A stretch of DNA of 64,000 nucleotides from Chitinophagaceae bacterium (GCA_016717285.1 JADKFU010000002.1:62001-126000); one strand, 5' to 3'. Shown: positions 1 to 9,480, counted from the first letter of the stretch. The notes: generated by a model not told the origin, from the sequence alone. A program made the numbers and translations.

Positions 1-631
1 CAATGAGAAAAGCAGTAATGTTTGTTTTTCCATCAAGAATAGATTCTCCAATGCTATAGATGTTGCGCAACGGTCCGTTGCTTTCAATCGAGAATCCTAA
101 CATCTTCGGAATCTGACTCAACAATACTGTAAGTGCGATACCATTCATGTAGCCATAACGGATGGGTTTTGAAAGCAATTCAGTAATGAATCCTAAACGG
201 AAAACGCCGGCAAGAATGCATACTAATCCGGAAACAATTGCCATCATACTGGCAACAATAATCGCTTTGGAAGGATCACCGGCAGACATCGGTAACACCA
301 CTGCTAGAATAATTGCAGCGAGTGATGAATCCGGCCCCAGCACCATAATACGACTTGGACCCAACAGCGCATAAGCAAGGAGTGGAATGATGGTGGCGTA
401 AAGACCATAGATGCCCGGAACACCAGACGCTTCTGCATAGGCGATACCAACTGGCACCAGCATAGTAGTGAGTACCAGGCCCGCTATTAAATCACTTGTT
501 AACCACGAAGTTTTATAACTTGAAAGAGTCTGCAAGCCGGGAACCCAACGCTTCCATCCGTTAACCGTTGTTGATTGCGATTGTTTTAATTGCGTCCGCT
601 TATTTGTATTATCAGGTGTTTCAGTTTCCAT
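1..631 (-). CDS. SulP family inorganic anion transporter (5' part; runs off left edge)
   Basis: The reading frame is open from the ATG at 629-631 to the window edge and gives about 210 residues, so only the N-terminal part is present. After a hydrophilic stretch of about 35 residues the sequence reads WLTSDLIAGLVLTTMLVPVG, then IAYAEASGVPGIYGLYA, then LLGPSRIMVLGPDSSLAAII. These are the signature first segments of SulP permeases (sulfate, bicarbonate or related anions with H+ or Na+ coupling). Several hydrophobic helices follow. The C-terminal STAS domain, if present, lies outside the window. The substrate cannot be told from this part. It is followed on the minus-strand upstream side by a spacer with no visible gene. 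Confidence 0.93.
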   Translation of the reverse strand, partial: METETPDNTNKRTQLKQSQSTTVNGWKRWVPGLQTLSSYKTSWLTSDLIAGLVLTTMLVPVGIAYAEASGVPGIYGLYATIIPLLAYALLGPSRIMVLGPDSSLAAIILAVVLPMSAGDPSKAIIVASMMAIVSGLVCILAGVFRLGFITELLSKPIRYGYMNGIALTVLLSQIPKMLGFSIESNGPLRNIYSIGESILDGKTNITAFLI

Positions 632-817
632 CCAATAAAATTAATCCGGTAGTTTTTGGATCAAACACAAACCTAATAAAGAAGAGATACAGAATTGATT
701 TTTCGGGGGATTACTTGCTCAGATATTTTAACCATGCTGGTTAGACAGTTGGTATTGTCCGGTATGCCACATGGTGACGTTGATTTACTTCTGCCCGGTA
801 ATTATTACACCACAGCG

Positions 818-1396
818 TTATGAATACCTCGCGGCTGTACTTTCAAAATTTTTGGGAGCAGAATTTTTCCATTTATATACAACGCCATCTTTGGCAGTGG
901 CTGACTTCCATTCATCGTTCAATTCGAAAAAGTCATTCTCCATCCAGCCGTTTACGATGTTTGCGGAGCATGTCAGTCTGCCTGTTTCCTTGCTGATGCT
1001 CAGTAATCTTGAAGCCAGTCCCAATTCAAACCCGGTTCCGTTTTCTCTTCCGCTAAGGTCAGTGAGGATAATCACATCGCCAACATGCGCCACGCTATAA
1101 GCATTGATGTTACCCGAATGCAGAATAGCCAGCAGGCAATGTGCAATGTCGAGAATGGATGGAAGGTCAGGTGTGGTAAGCAGATAGTAGCCATCACCTG
1201 TGGGAAGAAAAAGCTCCACCACCGGAATAGGAATATTGCTCTCCAGTCTTCATTGCCGTTCCATCATGAACTTGGTGTTGATCATGTTCATAGTCTCCAT
1301 TTGCTTCTGGCTGATCAGTGCAACATCAGGATTGTTTTTGTCCATACCCTGGTAGAGAAAATCCTGTACATCGAATAGTACGATTCCTTTTTGCAT
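818..1396 (-). pseudogene. Class III nucleotidyl cyclase-like protein, interrupted by an in-frame TGA
   Basis: An ATG at 1394-1396 opens a frame beginning MQKGIVLFDVQDF, which stops at TGA 1250-1252 after 48 codons. The same frame then continues without a stop to 818 (about 143 more residues). The two parts together resemble a cyclase homology domain: FDVQDF fits the first metal-binding Asp strand, PTGDGYYLL the second, and GTGFELGLASRLLSISKETG fits the conserved 'N..G..VN.A.RL' strand-helix. Translation of the second part could restart at the GTG at 1222, but that product would lack the first metal site. I infer a nonsense mutation (TGG or CGA to TGA would be single-base changes) or a sequencing error. 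The family assignment is moderately sure; enzymatic activity is doubtful even if repaired. Confidence 0.6.
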
Positions 1397-1528
1397 GGTG
1401 ATGATTTAAGCAATAATACGATTGTTAAAATACGTGAAAGGAAAGTTTATAACCAAAAGTTAAAGAGCCGGAAAATCTAAAGAGAATAGATTCCTTTAGG
1501 GCTTAAGCGTTCGCCAACAATTATGTTA

Positions 1529-1770
1529 TTATTTTGGAAGTAATTCCGGAATTTCAATACGATAAAGCAAATCAATTTTTTTACCAACTTTATTTTTCCA
1601 TTCAGTCCAACCATTTGCACCTGCCTCGGAAAGTTTTTTCGTGGAATGAGTGTAGCAACAATCATTCTGTTTGTAAGATCAGCTATCTTAATACCAGTAG
1701 GATTTCCATGTGGTAGAAAGATTTGAATGGTCTGTGGTCGTTCAGTTACCATATTTTCAATTTTTACCAA
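1529..1770 (-). pseudogene. Collapsed GIY-YIG nuclease / DUF4357-type gene remnant
   Basis: The 5' part encodes RPQTIQIFLPHGNPTGIKIA, LTNRMIVATLIPRKNF, which is the standard N-terminus of the GIY-YIG family proteins that end in DUF4357. Directly after this, one frame over, the DNA encodes ANGWTEWKNKVGKKIDLLYR and ends in tandem TAA codons at 1526-1531, matching the C-terminal DUF4357 motif. The central nuclease domain (normally over 150 residues) is missing and one base is lost at the join near 1635-1640. An uninterrupted frame of 97 codons to 1477 exists but reads the C-terminal part out of frame. I see both ends of one family with the middle deleted. The family call comes from motif memory, not alignment. 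Confidence 0.6.
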
Positions 1771-1780
1771 GCAGACTGAA

Positions 1781-2866
1781 TCATTCTACCATAGCTGTCT
1801 CATGCAACCATTCAATAAACAACTTATAAGCAAGCGACAGCACAATGGCTCCTGTAAACAATCCGGTAAAACCGGAGAAAATAAATCCGCCGATGGCGCC
1901 GAGAAAAACTACAAGCATAGGAACCGGTGCGCCTTTACCAAGCATGATTGGTTTCAGCACATTATCAATCAATCCTGCAACCAGCATCCAGATCGTGAGC
2001 AGTATGGCCATTCCTGTAGATAAATCATTGCTCCACGCCCAAACGATAACACCCACAGCAACGGGAAGTGCAGGAATCTGCACGATAGCGAGAATCAACC
2101 AAAGCATCGTCCACAATCCGGCCAGCGGCACTCCGAAAACCACCATTCCAATTCCTGCAAGCAATGATTGAATAGCAGCCACGCCAAGAATGCCGCGCGT
2201 TACATTTCGTATGGTTACTTCAGCAACGCTTGCCATGCTTTCGCCGTTCTTGCCCGCTAAACGGATAAAGAATTTCTTTACATAGACACCTGTCTGCTGA
2301 CCGTAACACATTAAAACTCCACCTACAATGATGGCGCCTGAGAGAAGAAGTATTCCCTTTGCGACAGAGGAGATGAGTCCGATTATGCCCAATAAAATAC
2401 TTTTAAGCCGGTCATTATTTTCATGTGCAAACCCGCTCAGATTCTGTGAGGCATCCGTCCACAACTGATCAATTTTTCTTCCCACGAGCGGAATATTTTT
2501 TACACTCTCAGGCGGGGGTGAAATAGCAAATCCATCTACACTCACCTTGTCGCGAAAGGAAATAATATCATCTGCTGTCGAGGACATCAGCCACACCGTA
2601 GGAGCAATGATCACCACCAGCAGCAATAATGAAATTAAGGTAGCTGCCCATGCTTTGCTTCCTCCCATTCTTTTACTCAGCTTCAGGAAAACCGGATAGA
2701 GTGAGACTGCAAAAATGACGGACCAGATAAGAATCTGAACAAATGGTGCAAGAATATTAAAAGACCAATAGAGTAAAAAGGCCAGCGCTATGAGGCGAAG
2801 GACTATATCGAATACTTTTCTGGTGGAGCTGTTATTTGCAGTATCCTGTGGATGTGAAGAATTCAT
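1781..2866 (-). CDS. AI-2E family transporter (PerM/YdiK-like permease)
   Basis: The 361-residue membrane protein has the typical length of this family. Two hydrophobic segments lie in the first 75 residues (IALAFLLYWSFNILAPFVQI, LIWSVIFAVSLYP). A soluble loop follows (about 110-170), then a cluster of helices with the conserved GILGVAAIQSLLAGIGMVVF and LIDNVLKPIMLGKGAPVPML stretches, and GGFIFSGFTGLFTGAIVLSL at the end. Members were named for AI-2 export by TqsA, but others act as Na+(Li+)/H+ antiporters or have unknown cargo. No lux genes are nearby, so the substrate is open. The start is the ATG at 2864-2866. It sits alone, with a long spacer upstream. Confidence 0.9.
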   Translation of the reverse strand: MNSSHPQDTANNSSTRKVFDIVLRLIALAFLLYWSFNILAPFVQILIWSVIFAVSLYPVFLKLSKRMGGSKAWAATLISLLLLVVIIAPTVWLMSSTADDIISFRDKVSVDGFAISPPPESVKNIPLVGRKIDQLWTDASQNLSGFAHENNDRLKSILLGIIGLISSVAKGILLLSGAIIVGGVLMCYGQQTGVYVKKFFIRLAGKNGESMASVAEVTIRNVTRGILGVAAIQSLLAGIGMVVFGVPLAGLWTMLWLILAIVQIPALPVAVGVIVWAWSNDLSTGMAILLTIWMLVAGLIDNVLKPIMLGKGAPVPMLVVFLGAIGGFIFSGFTGLFTGAIVLSLAYKLFIEWLHETAMVE

Positions 2867-3390
2867 AAATATGGGTTTTGTGACTTTGAATGTAGGAATT
2901 TAATCAGAGCTCTGCTAAAAAATATTAAAGCAGGAAGCTACGCGATGATTTCAACCGCTTTTAAAAAACGGGGACTGTTATAGCGTGTTTGATCAGGTTT
3001 GAATATCACGCTGAAAAAAAAATATGATGTGACAGATAGCATATTTTTTGCAGCACGCATTAATTTTTTATAACATAAAAATAAATTTCATAAAAAAGTA
3101 TTTCTACAATGTGTCCATTGTATCTTCCCACCGGTTGTATTACTAACTGTCGAAGAAGGTTACCGGGAAAAAGGATCATATACTATGTAGCAAAATGCCA
3201 GGACTGCTATTACTGCAAGCAAACAACTCCTTGTTTAATTCTGGCGGAAGGCATGAATAATAGCTTTGTCTGTTTGAAAACGGAAATTACATTCTTCAGT
3301 CATGGTAGAAATACTTCTGTCAAAAAAATCAGTCTTGTCAAATCAGAAGGCAGGAAGGATTTCCTTTTGTAAGCTGCAATGAAAGCACCT
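2867..3390. other. Intergenic stretch, no supported gene
   Basis: This 524-base AT-rich stretch lies between the AI-2E-type permease and the K+ channel, both on the minus strand. Positions 3000-3105 are strongly A/T-rich and would suit a promoter region. An 87-codon plus-strand frame at 3109-3372 is rich in Cys, Lys and Arg and matches no family I know. I see no hairpin or RNA gene here. Confidence 0.5.
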
Positions 3391-3933
3391 TCATTCATCA
3401 GCCATGTTTTCTTTCACCGAATTCATGATAAGGCTGACATTGGACAAAATGAACACTACTATGAAAAATGCAGTCGCCATTTCAAGAATCACACAGCTTT
3501 TTGCAGCCATGGATTCGGGCAGAATGTCTCCGTAACCGACAGTGGCAAAGGTGACGCAACTGAAATAAAACATATCGAGTAATTCCCGGAAGAGCGATGA
3601 GTTACTGAGCCCTGAAATTGCGGATGGGTTATTATCAAAAAGACACCAGTAGTTGACCGTGAAGGTCAATAGTATAAATAGTATCGTCCCGCAGATTCTG
3701 ATAAGGATTTTTCCATAAGAAAGACTTAACCCTGTTTTGAAAAAAAGTTTACGCAAAGAAAATACAACGAAGTAAAAAATCTGAACCACACATGAGACAA
3801 AAATGAGCACGTCAATAAATTGGCGACTGAAAGGATAGATGATTCCGGACCTGGCAATTTTATAAGAAACAAAAGTCGCCAGAACAATTAGCAAATTGTA
3901 AACAAGCGGATGGCGGAGAAATGATCGGATCAT
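3391..3933 (-). CDS. Potassium channel family protein (ion channel pore domain)
   Basis: The 180-residue protein has about four hydrophobic segments: roughly residues 10-27, 38-60, 78-98 and 148-170. The pore loop precedes the last segment, with filter TVGYGD in the context FYSCVTFATVGYGDILPES, the hallmark of K+-selective channels (Pfam Ion_trans_2). There is no RCK/TrkA-N or cyclic-nucleotide domain; the chain ends soon after the last helix, so gating by a soluble domain is not expected. The extra N-terminal helices make it larger than a minimal KcsA-like two-helix pore. The start is the ATG at 3931-3933. It is transcribed in the same direction as the TRIC-like gene upstream, about 100 bases away. 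Confidence 0.9.
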   Translation of the reverse strand: MIRSFLRHPLVYNLLIVLATFVSYKIARSGIIYPFSRQFIDVLIFVSCVVQIFYFVVFSLRKLFFKTGLSLSYGKILIRICGTILFILLTFTVNYWCLFDNNPSAISGLSNSSLFRELLDMFYFSCVTFATVGYGDILPESMAAKSCVILEMATAFFIVVFILSNVSLIMNSVKENMADE

Positions 3934-4034
3934 GGATTTGGTAAAATTGTTATCACGTTAAAGGTAAGCGTCAAAGGGAAAGGCAGCGTCAATATTGAAT
4001 ATTCTTCGGGCAGCATCAATCTTTGCTTCACATT

Positions 4035-4682
4035 TTATTCTTGTTTATTTTCTGTTGCAATCAGCCACCCCGGCAATGAAAGATCAAACCGGATCGCAGC
4101 CGCCCGGAAAAGAAAAACAAAAATCACAATGATCAATTGCAGTGCAGTAGAATCAGGAATAATAAACAGCAGTGCAACATAGAGCAGTGCTCCCACCAGA
4201 ATGGGCGTTGCATACAATTCCCGGGAAAGAAGCAAGTTATCCCTTCCGGTCAACACATCACGGATCAGTCCGCCACCAATAGCTGTGAGTACTCCGCTCG
4301 TTACGGCAATCTCCCATGGAAATCCTGCAGCGAAAACTTTTTTCATTACGCTCATGAGCAATAAAGCATTGGCAAGTGCATCAATATAAAGAAGCAGTGA
4401 GAAACTTTTCCTGATAGCGGAGCGGAAAAAGAAAGTGACCACGGAAGCACCAACTGCTGCTACCAGCATAAATGGATCCTGCACCCAGAATACGGGAAGA
4501 TTTAAAACCAGGTCCCGTACAGTTCCTCCGCCTACAGCAGTCACTACACCGAGAATGATTACGGCAATGATATCCATTTCTTTCTTCGACTGTATAGCAG
4601 CAAGCGCCCCTGTGATAGCGAATGCGATAATAGATGCAATGCTCAGGTAATAAGGCAACATGGAAACAGTCAGGGAATTCAT
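4035..4682 (-). CDS. Trimeric intracellular cation (TRIC) channel family protein, UPF0126
   Basis: This 215-residue protein has seven predicted membrane segments. It carries the duplicated family motif GGGTVRD (about residue 51) and GGGLIRD (about residue 137), each in a membrane hairpin, which defines UPF0126/YicG-like proteins. Prokaryotic TRIC homologues conduct K+/Na+; the physiological role in bacteria is little known. The length matches the family and the ATG start at 4680-4682 precedes the first helix directly. It lies upstream of the K+ channel gene on the same strand, so the two may share a transcript and both deal with monovalent cations (inference). Confidence 0.92.
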   Translation of the reverse strand: MNSLTVSMLPYYLSIASIIAFAITGALAAIQSKKEMDIIAVIILGVVTAVGGGTVRDLVLNLPVFWVQDPFMLVAAVGASVVTFFFRSAIRKSFSLLLYIDALANALLLMSVMKKVFAAGFPWEIAVTSGVLTAIGGGLIRDVLTGRDNLLLSRELYATPILVGALLYVALLFIIPDSTALQLIIVIFVFLFRAAAIRFDLSLPGWLIATENKQE

Positions 4683-4824
4683 CTCGCGGTTAATTCTGCG
4701 GTTCTGAAAGGATGCAGGAAAAGCAACTTTATTTCCGGTTTCATGTAGATGACTGATTCATTAAAAACAAAGATGATAAAACTAATCCTCTCTTTTATCT
4801 TTGAGATGGTCTTCCTCTTCTTAC

Positions 4825-6258
4825 ATGAACTTTAAAAAGTTTCTTATGAAATATTATTTACCGGGATTACCCTTGGCAATTTTTCTGCTGTTGCTGTCGG
4901 ATGTGAATGCACAAACCACCATCAGCAATAAACTATTCTCCTTTGGTTCCTACGGACGTGTTGGTGCAGGATTTTCTCCTGAGATAGAAGGCAACATCGG
5001 GAAATCATTCAACCTGAATGGCATGGGCTCCATCGGTGGAAGAATGGAGGAGGCAGATTATGTGGAGTTGATTGGCGCACTTCATTTTAAACCGGTGAGT
5101 AACGGGCATGATACTACAATAATTAATGTGCAGGCAAGAGTTGCCATGTACAGCGGCAAAGGTCAATTGATTGGAAATGTTTCCAGCACAGCATACGGAG
5201 GCGTTGCATTTGCCCTGCCTGAATTGTATGCGGAAGCCAATCACATTCAGGGATCAGACTGGAGCGTATGGATTGGCGCTAAGTTTTTCCGCGGCGATGA
5301 TATTCACATAGCGGATCATTTTTATTTCGATGATCACAGTAGCCAGGGTGTGGGCGTCATCTTCAAAAACACGACTTTTTCCATCCTGTTTCCGGGAGTA
5401 GTGGATACCAACAGTTCAGTGCCTCCCAATTTTTATGTCAACATCATAGATGGAACAGAACGACTTGGCTTGCGCAACAGAGGCATGCTCATTCTTGAAC
5501 AACTGCTTCCGTTTGACAGCGCTAAACAAAAAATAAAGTTGTTGGGAGAATACCATCGCCTGGCTGATGCAAGCAGACAGGATACGGTATCAACATTAAA
5601 TTATCCAACAGCAGGTGGCTGGGTGGTTGGTGTTAAGCATGTCATCAACATTCGTACGAAAGAAAATGGTTCTTTCAACCAGTCATCTGTTCGATTTGGA
5701 TATGGTATCGCCAACGGAGATGATGGTGGTAACTCAAGGACGTGGCTGACATACGGCGCGCCTGATCTTTCAACCAATAAATTTGCTGATGCATATTGCC
5801 TGAGTCTTACAGAACATATTTTGTTAAACATAAGTCCGAAGTACAGCTTAAATGGATATGCGATTTACACTAAAAGTCATGGCGCTGCTGAGAGCACTAA
5901 TAAAGCGCCTGATTATTTCGGCCGTGAAATTTTCAATCGTAAGAGCGAATACGCCGTTGGCGTAAGAAATTTCTGGTACATCAAAACGTGGTTTCACCTG
6001 CTGACGGAAGTACACTATGCCAGCCGCACAGATGGAGACCAAGCGGCAGCAACGATGCTTAAGTTTTCAATTGTGCCCACACTTGTTCCCACAGCGAAGG
6101 CAGATCCATGGGCCCGTCCACAATTTCGCTTTATCTATTCTATCGCGAAATACAATCAGTTTGCTTCGGATAATCTATACTCACCTTTTCTGCAGGAAAT
6201 TGGTCATGTGAAATGGGGACAATATATTGGTGTGAGGGCAGAGTGGTGGTTGTTTTGA
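4825..6258 (+). CDS. LamB/maltoporin-like carbohydrate porin
   Basis: A signal peptide (YYLPGLPLAIFLLLLSDVNA, cleavage before QTT) is followed by a beta-strand-rich barrel. The start FGSYGRVGAGFSPEIEGNIG, the segment DWSVWIGAKFFRGDDIHIAD and the C-terminal GVRAEWWLF with terminal Phe are like maltoporins (RXXYRR-DIHI-D region, aromatic last residue). I chose the ATG at 4825 over an in-frame TTG at 4801; the ATG at 4846 is also possible. The mature length of about 450 fits an 18-strand LamB barrel. In this window the glycogen operon is 4.5 kb away, so a link to alpha-glucan uptake is only a guess. It is convergent with the LOG-like gene. Confidence 0.78.
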   Translation: MNFKKFLMKYYLPGLPLAIFLLLLSDVNAQTTISNKLFSFGSYGRVGAGFSPEIEGNIGKSFNLNGMGSIGGRMEEADYVELIGALHFKPVSNGHDTTIINVQARVAMYSGKGQLIGNVSSTAYGGVAFALPELYAEANHIQGSDWSVWIGAKFFRGDDIHIADHFYFDDHSSQGVGVIFKNTTFSILFPGVVDTNSSVPPNFYVNIIDGTERLGLRNRGMLILEQLLPFDSAKQKIKLLGEYHRLADASRQDTVSTLNYPTAGGWVVGVKHVINIRTKENGSFNQSSVRFGYGIANGDDGGNSRTWLTYGAPDLSTNKFADAYCLSLTEHILLNISPKYSLNGYAIYTKSHGAAESTNKAPDYFGREIFNRKSEYAVGVRNFWYIKTWFHLLTEVHYASRTDGDQAAATMLKFSIVPTLVPTAKADPWARPQFRFIYSIAKYNQFASDNLYSPFLQEIGHVKWGQYIGVRAEWWLF

Positions 6259-6326
6259 AGAGTGAAAAGGTTAGCAAATTGGTACAGTTGAAATCCGGTT
6301 TGAATTCCTGTTCGAAAATTCATTCC

Positions 6327-7025
6327 TCAATCTTCCGCAATTTCCTCCTGCAAAGCATTTTCCTGCGCCAGCATTTTTTTTATATGGTTCACCGCTTCAA
6401 CAAGATCATCTGTAATGAATGCAAGATCAAGATCAGACTCGGAAATAGTTTGCTCTTTGATCATTGTTTCACGAATGAAAGTACCGAGATGTTTCCAATA
6501 ATCTTTCCCAAGACAAACAACAGGGCGCGGTGGAAGCTTATGCGTTTGAATGAGTGTAAGCACTTCAAAAATTTCGTCCATCGTTCCGAATCCGCCTGGC
6601 ATGAGTACATAGGCAACTGAATTTTTACGTAGAATTGTTTTCCTGGTGAAGAAAAATTCGAAGGACACCATCTTGTCTACGTAAAGATTTGGTGCCTGTT
6701 CGAAAGGGAGTATGATGTTACAACCGAGCGAAACGCCACCGCCCTCTTTCGCTCCACGGTTTGCTGCTTCCATTACGCCGGGTCCTCCACCTGTCATCAC
6801 GGAGAAATTATTCTTTGCCAATTCTTTTCCCATGGCCCGTGCAAGTTCGTAGTATCTGTGTCCTTCGCGAAAACGTGCAGAGCCATAGACCGTAACACAG
6901 TTTTTTATTTCGGCAAAAGCAGATACGCCCTGCCACAAATCCGCCTGCACTTTGTGAGCATCACGTATTTCATCAATCAATGTTCTTGGCGATTGGAGAA
7001 AATGCTGATCGTTGGAAAGTTTCAT
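6327..7025 (-). CDS. LOG family / TIGR00730 Rossmann-fold nucleotide phosphoribohydrolase
   Basis: The 232-residue protein carries both signature motifs of the LOG/lysine-decarboxylase-like family: TGGGPGVMEAANRGA near residue 80 and PGGFGTMDEIFE near residue 150. Members cleave the N-glycosidic bond of (cytokinin) nucleoside 5'-monophosphates; some are PpnN-like nucleosidases. The older label 'lysine decarboxylase' is not supported. The acidic and arginine residues needed for catalysis (Arg in FTRKTILRKNS, Glu in TMDE) are present. The start is the ATG at 7023-7025. It is a single gene, convergent with the porin, 68 bases apart. Confidence 0.93.
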   Translation of the reverse strand: MKLSNDQHFLQSPRTLIDEIRDAHKVQADLWQGVSAFAEIKNCVTVYGSARFREGHRYYELARAMGKELAKNNFSVMTGGGPGVMEAANRGAKEGGGVSLGCNIILPFEQAPNLYVDKMVSFEFFFTRKTILRKNSVAYVLMPGGFGTMDEIFEVLTLIQTHKLPPRPVVCLGKDYWKHLGTFIRETMIKEQTISESDLDLAFITDDLVEAVNHIKKMLAQENALQEEIAED

Positions 7026-7130
7026 TTGGGTTGTTTGATTACAGGTTCAAAAATAAAAAATAGAGACCCTTGTGCATGAAGCAAAATTTCTTACATCGCG
7101 GACTCAATCGCATACATTGTCCTTATAAAA

Positions 7131-8264
7131 TCAAAGTCCGAATCGGTATTGTAAACCACCCATCAATTGTGTGCGTGACCCAAGAAATCCGACTTCGGCT
7201 CTTACCATAAAGTGCCTGTTGATCTGGAATTGAGAACCAATAGTGAAATTCCACATCTGTTTTTGTTTTTTATTAAGCGAATATTGAATCGTGGAGGTGC
7301 TGATGGTATTAACAGCTACATCGGCGGTAGCAAGAATATTACCGGCAGTTTGCAGCGCTTGGTTTGAAGTTTCATATTTCGCGATGTTTACCGGATTTTT
7401 TTGTTCAAGTGCGGTAAGACTACCCCACCAGTCATCAATAGATTGCTGACCCGATTCAACTTTTGCATAGCCTTCATCAATTTTTTCCTCTGCATCATCA
7501 AAGGTGAAAAGATCGCTGAGGTTAATGGATCCGGATGTGCCTGAATTTATTTTTACCCTGAATGCTCCGGTCCATACAGCAATGTTCATGTCGTTTTTAA
7601 TCACGAAATTTTTTCCGAACCGGGGATCGAAGATAAAAGCAAAAGCAGGCTTTTCAAGCTCGTCAATATCACTCCATGAAAAGTTCATGTCAAAGATCAT
7701 AAAGAAACCGCCCACTCCGATAGTTGGTGTGATACCAAAACCAAGTGTGGTAGCATCAAACTCAGCTTTCGCGCTGAGCGGAAAAATTTCCGTCCAGGTA
7801 CTATCGTTCTGTGGGATGTAAACACCTGCATCAATGGAGGTGGACGTCTTTGATTTCGCGAGAATGCCATAGACATTCAGGAAAGGAAGCACCCATAAAT
7901 CAGGCCGCAGATTGATCCCATTCGTGGTGGCTACAGCCGAATTGAAACGGATGATCTCATCAAGATTATACATCTCGCCGTTATTGAATCCAACCATCAG
8001 GTTATTGATTATAAGATCAGAATTTTGACCAATATAATTCAGGCTAAGGCCTGCAGAATACTGTAGTTTGAATCCTTTCTGTGTCGCTTTTTCACCCCAG
8101 ATAGGCAGTATGTATGGATACAAAACTTCACTTACACTGTCCATATGCGCCTTGTTCTTTTCGCCAATTTCTTTATTGGTCGTGAACTGCGCCTTCAATG
8201 ACGGCATGTACATCGCAAAGAGTATCGCAAGACAAATAATTAATTTCATTCTTTTAACCTTCAT
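7131..8264 (-). CDS. Putative outer-membrane beta-barrel protein, function unknown
   Basis: A signal peptide MKLIICLAILFAMYMPSLKA precedes QFTTNKEIG. The frame stays open upstream to 8348, but the ATG at 8264 (or 8249) fits the signal peptide and I use 8264. The rest is rich in alternating strands and ends MGGLQYRFGL, with aromatic strands typical of beta-barrels. An internal region (about residues 255-315) is acidic and helix-prone (DDAEEKIDEGYAKVESGQQS). Similar proteins occur as lone outer-membrane proteins in Bacteroidota; I do not recognise a specific family. The upstream side borders the repeat array, so its promoter lies next to or within the first repeat remnants. Confidence 0.65.
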   Translation of the reverse strand: MKVKRMKLIICLAILFAMYMPSLKAQFTTNKEIGEKNKAHMDSVSEVLYPYILPIWGEKATQKGFKLQYSAGLSLNYIGQNSDLIINNLMVGFNNGEMYNLDEIIRFNSAVATTNGINLRPDLWVLPFLNVYGILAKSKTSTSIDAGVYIPQNDSTWTEIFPLSAKAEFDATTLGFGITPTIGVGGFFMIFDMNFSWSDIDELEKPAFAFIFDPRFGKNFVIKNDMNIAVWTGAFRVKINSGTSGSINLSDLFTFDDAEEKIDEGYAKVESGQQSIDDWWGSLTALEQKNPVNIAKYETSNQALQTAGNILATADVAVNTISTSTIQYSLNKKQKQMWNFTIGSQFQINRHFMVRAEVGFLGSRTQLMGGLQYRFGL

Positions 8265-8379
8265 ATACGAGTGCTTAAATGGTTCTGCAAATAAACTTAT
8301 TATTTTTTGAAGTGAGAGGTCTCCTGTTTTCTTATACGTGTATTTCACATCATTATTTTTCGGAAAAAAATTATCTGAC

Positions 8380-9480
8380 TCTTGATTTTAATCGATGAAA
8401 AATCATTTAGCCGTTGAATAAATGCAACGGCAACAAATACCGTAATAGCAACACCTGGCCCTATTTCCAATCTTATCTAATTAAATGATCAAAATGAATA
8501 GGAAAACGCGTTCTCACAGAATGGTATCTCTTGCACCCGATTTCAATCGGGTGATAATGATTGGCATTCAAATTTGCCGTCGATTAAAATCAACTGCAAC
8601 AGATACCGTAGTCGCCAAACCTGGCTCCATTACCAATTCCAATCTTATCAAACCAAATGATCAAGATGAATAATAAAACGCGTCCTCTCAGAATCGTATC
8701 TCTTGCACCCGATTTCAATCGGGTGATAATGATTGTCAGACAAATTAGCCGTCGATTAAAATCGACGGCAACAGATACCGTAGTCGCAACACCTGTCTCC
8801 AATGTCAATTCCAATCTTACAAAAGCAAATGATCACGATTAATAAAAGAAATACGTTCGCAAAGAATGGTATCTCTTGCACCCGATTTCAATCGGGTGAT
8901 AATGATTGGCATTCAAATTAGCCGTCGATTAAAATCGACGGCAACAGATACCGTAGTCGCAACACCTGTCTCCAATGTCAATTCCAATCTTATAAAATCG
9001 AATGATCAGGATGAATAAGAAAATACGTCCTCACAGAATGGTATCTCTTGCACCCGATTTCAATCGGGTGATAATGATTGGCATTCAAATTTGCCGTCGA
9101 TTTTAATCGACGGCAACAGATACCGTAGTCGCAACACCTGTCTCCAATGTCAATTCCAATCTTATAAAATCGAATGATCAGGATGAATAAGAAAATACGT
9201 CCTCACAGAATGGTATCTCTTGCACCCGATTTTAATCGGGTGATAATGATTGGCATTCAAATTAGCCGTCGATTAAAATCGACGGCAACAGATACTGTAG
9301 TCGAAACACCTGACCTTATTGTCAATTCCAATCTTATAAAAGCAAATGACCAAGATTAAAAAAAATACCTCCTGTCAGAATGGTATCTCTTGCACTCATA
9401 GAATGGTATCTCTTGCACCCGATTTTAATCGGGTGTAACTCAAAGGCAATTCAATTTACAATCGATTAAAATCAGCAACA
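8380..9480. repeat. Left tandem array of about 172-bp units with two palindromes each (REP/BIME-like)
   Basis: Palindrome P1, CACCCGATTTCAATCGGGTG (9-bp arms, 2-base loop), starts at 8534, 8706, 8879, 9051, 9223 and 9416, giving spacings of 172, 173, 172, 172 and 193. The last spacing contains a local duplication of about 21 bases. Palindrome P2 has 10-bp arms GCCGTCGATT / AATCGACGGC around a 2-base loop and lies 22 bases after P1, at 8576, 8748, 8921, 9093 and 9265. P1 and P2 share the core CGATT-NN-AATCG. Loops vary (TC, AA or TT) while arms stay paired in the inner copies. P2 is mismatched in the first copy (8576) and degenerate in the last. A decayed half-unit begins near 8380. Confidence 0.9.

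Noticed and set aside
771..1378. Plus-strand frames opposite the cyclase-like gene
   Set aside because: Antisense shadows; the minus-strand frame carries the recognisable motifs.
3109..3372. 87-codon plus-strand frame
   Set aside because: No family resemblance, odd composition rich in Cys/Lys/Arg, no visible promoter, and it lies in an AT-rich spacer.
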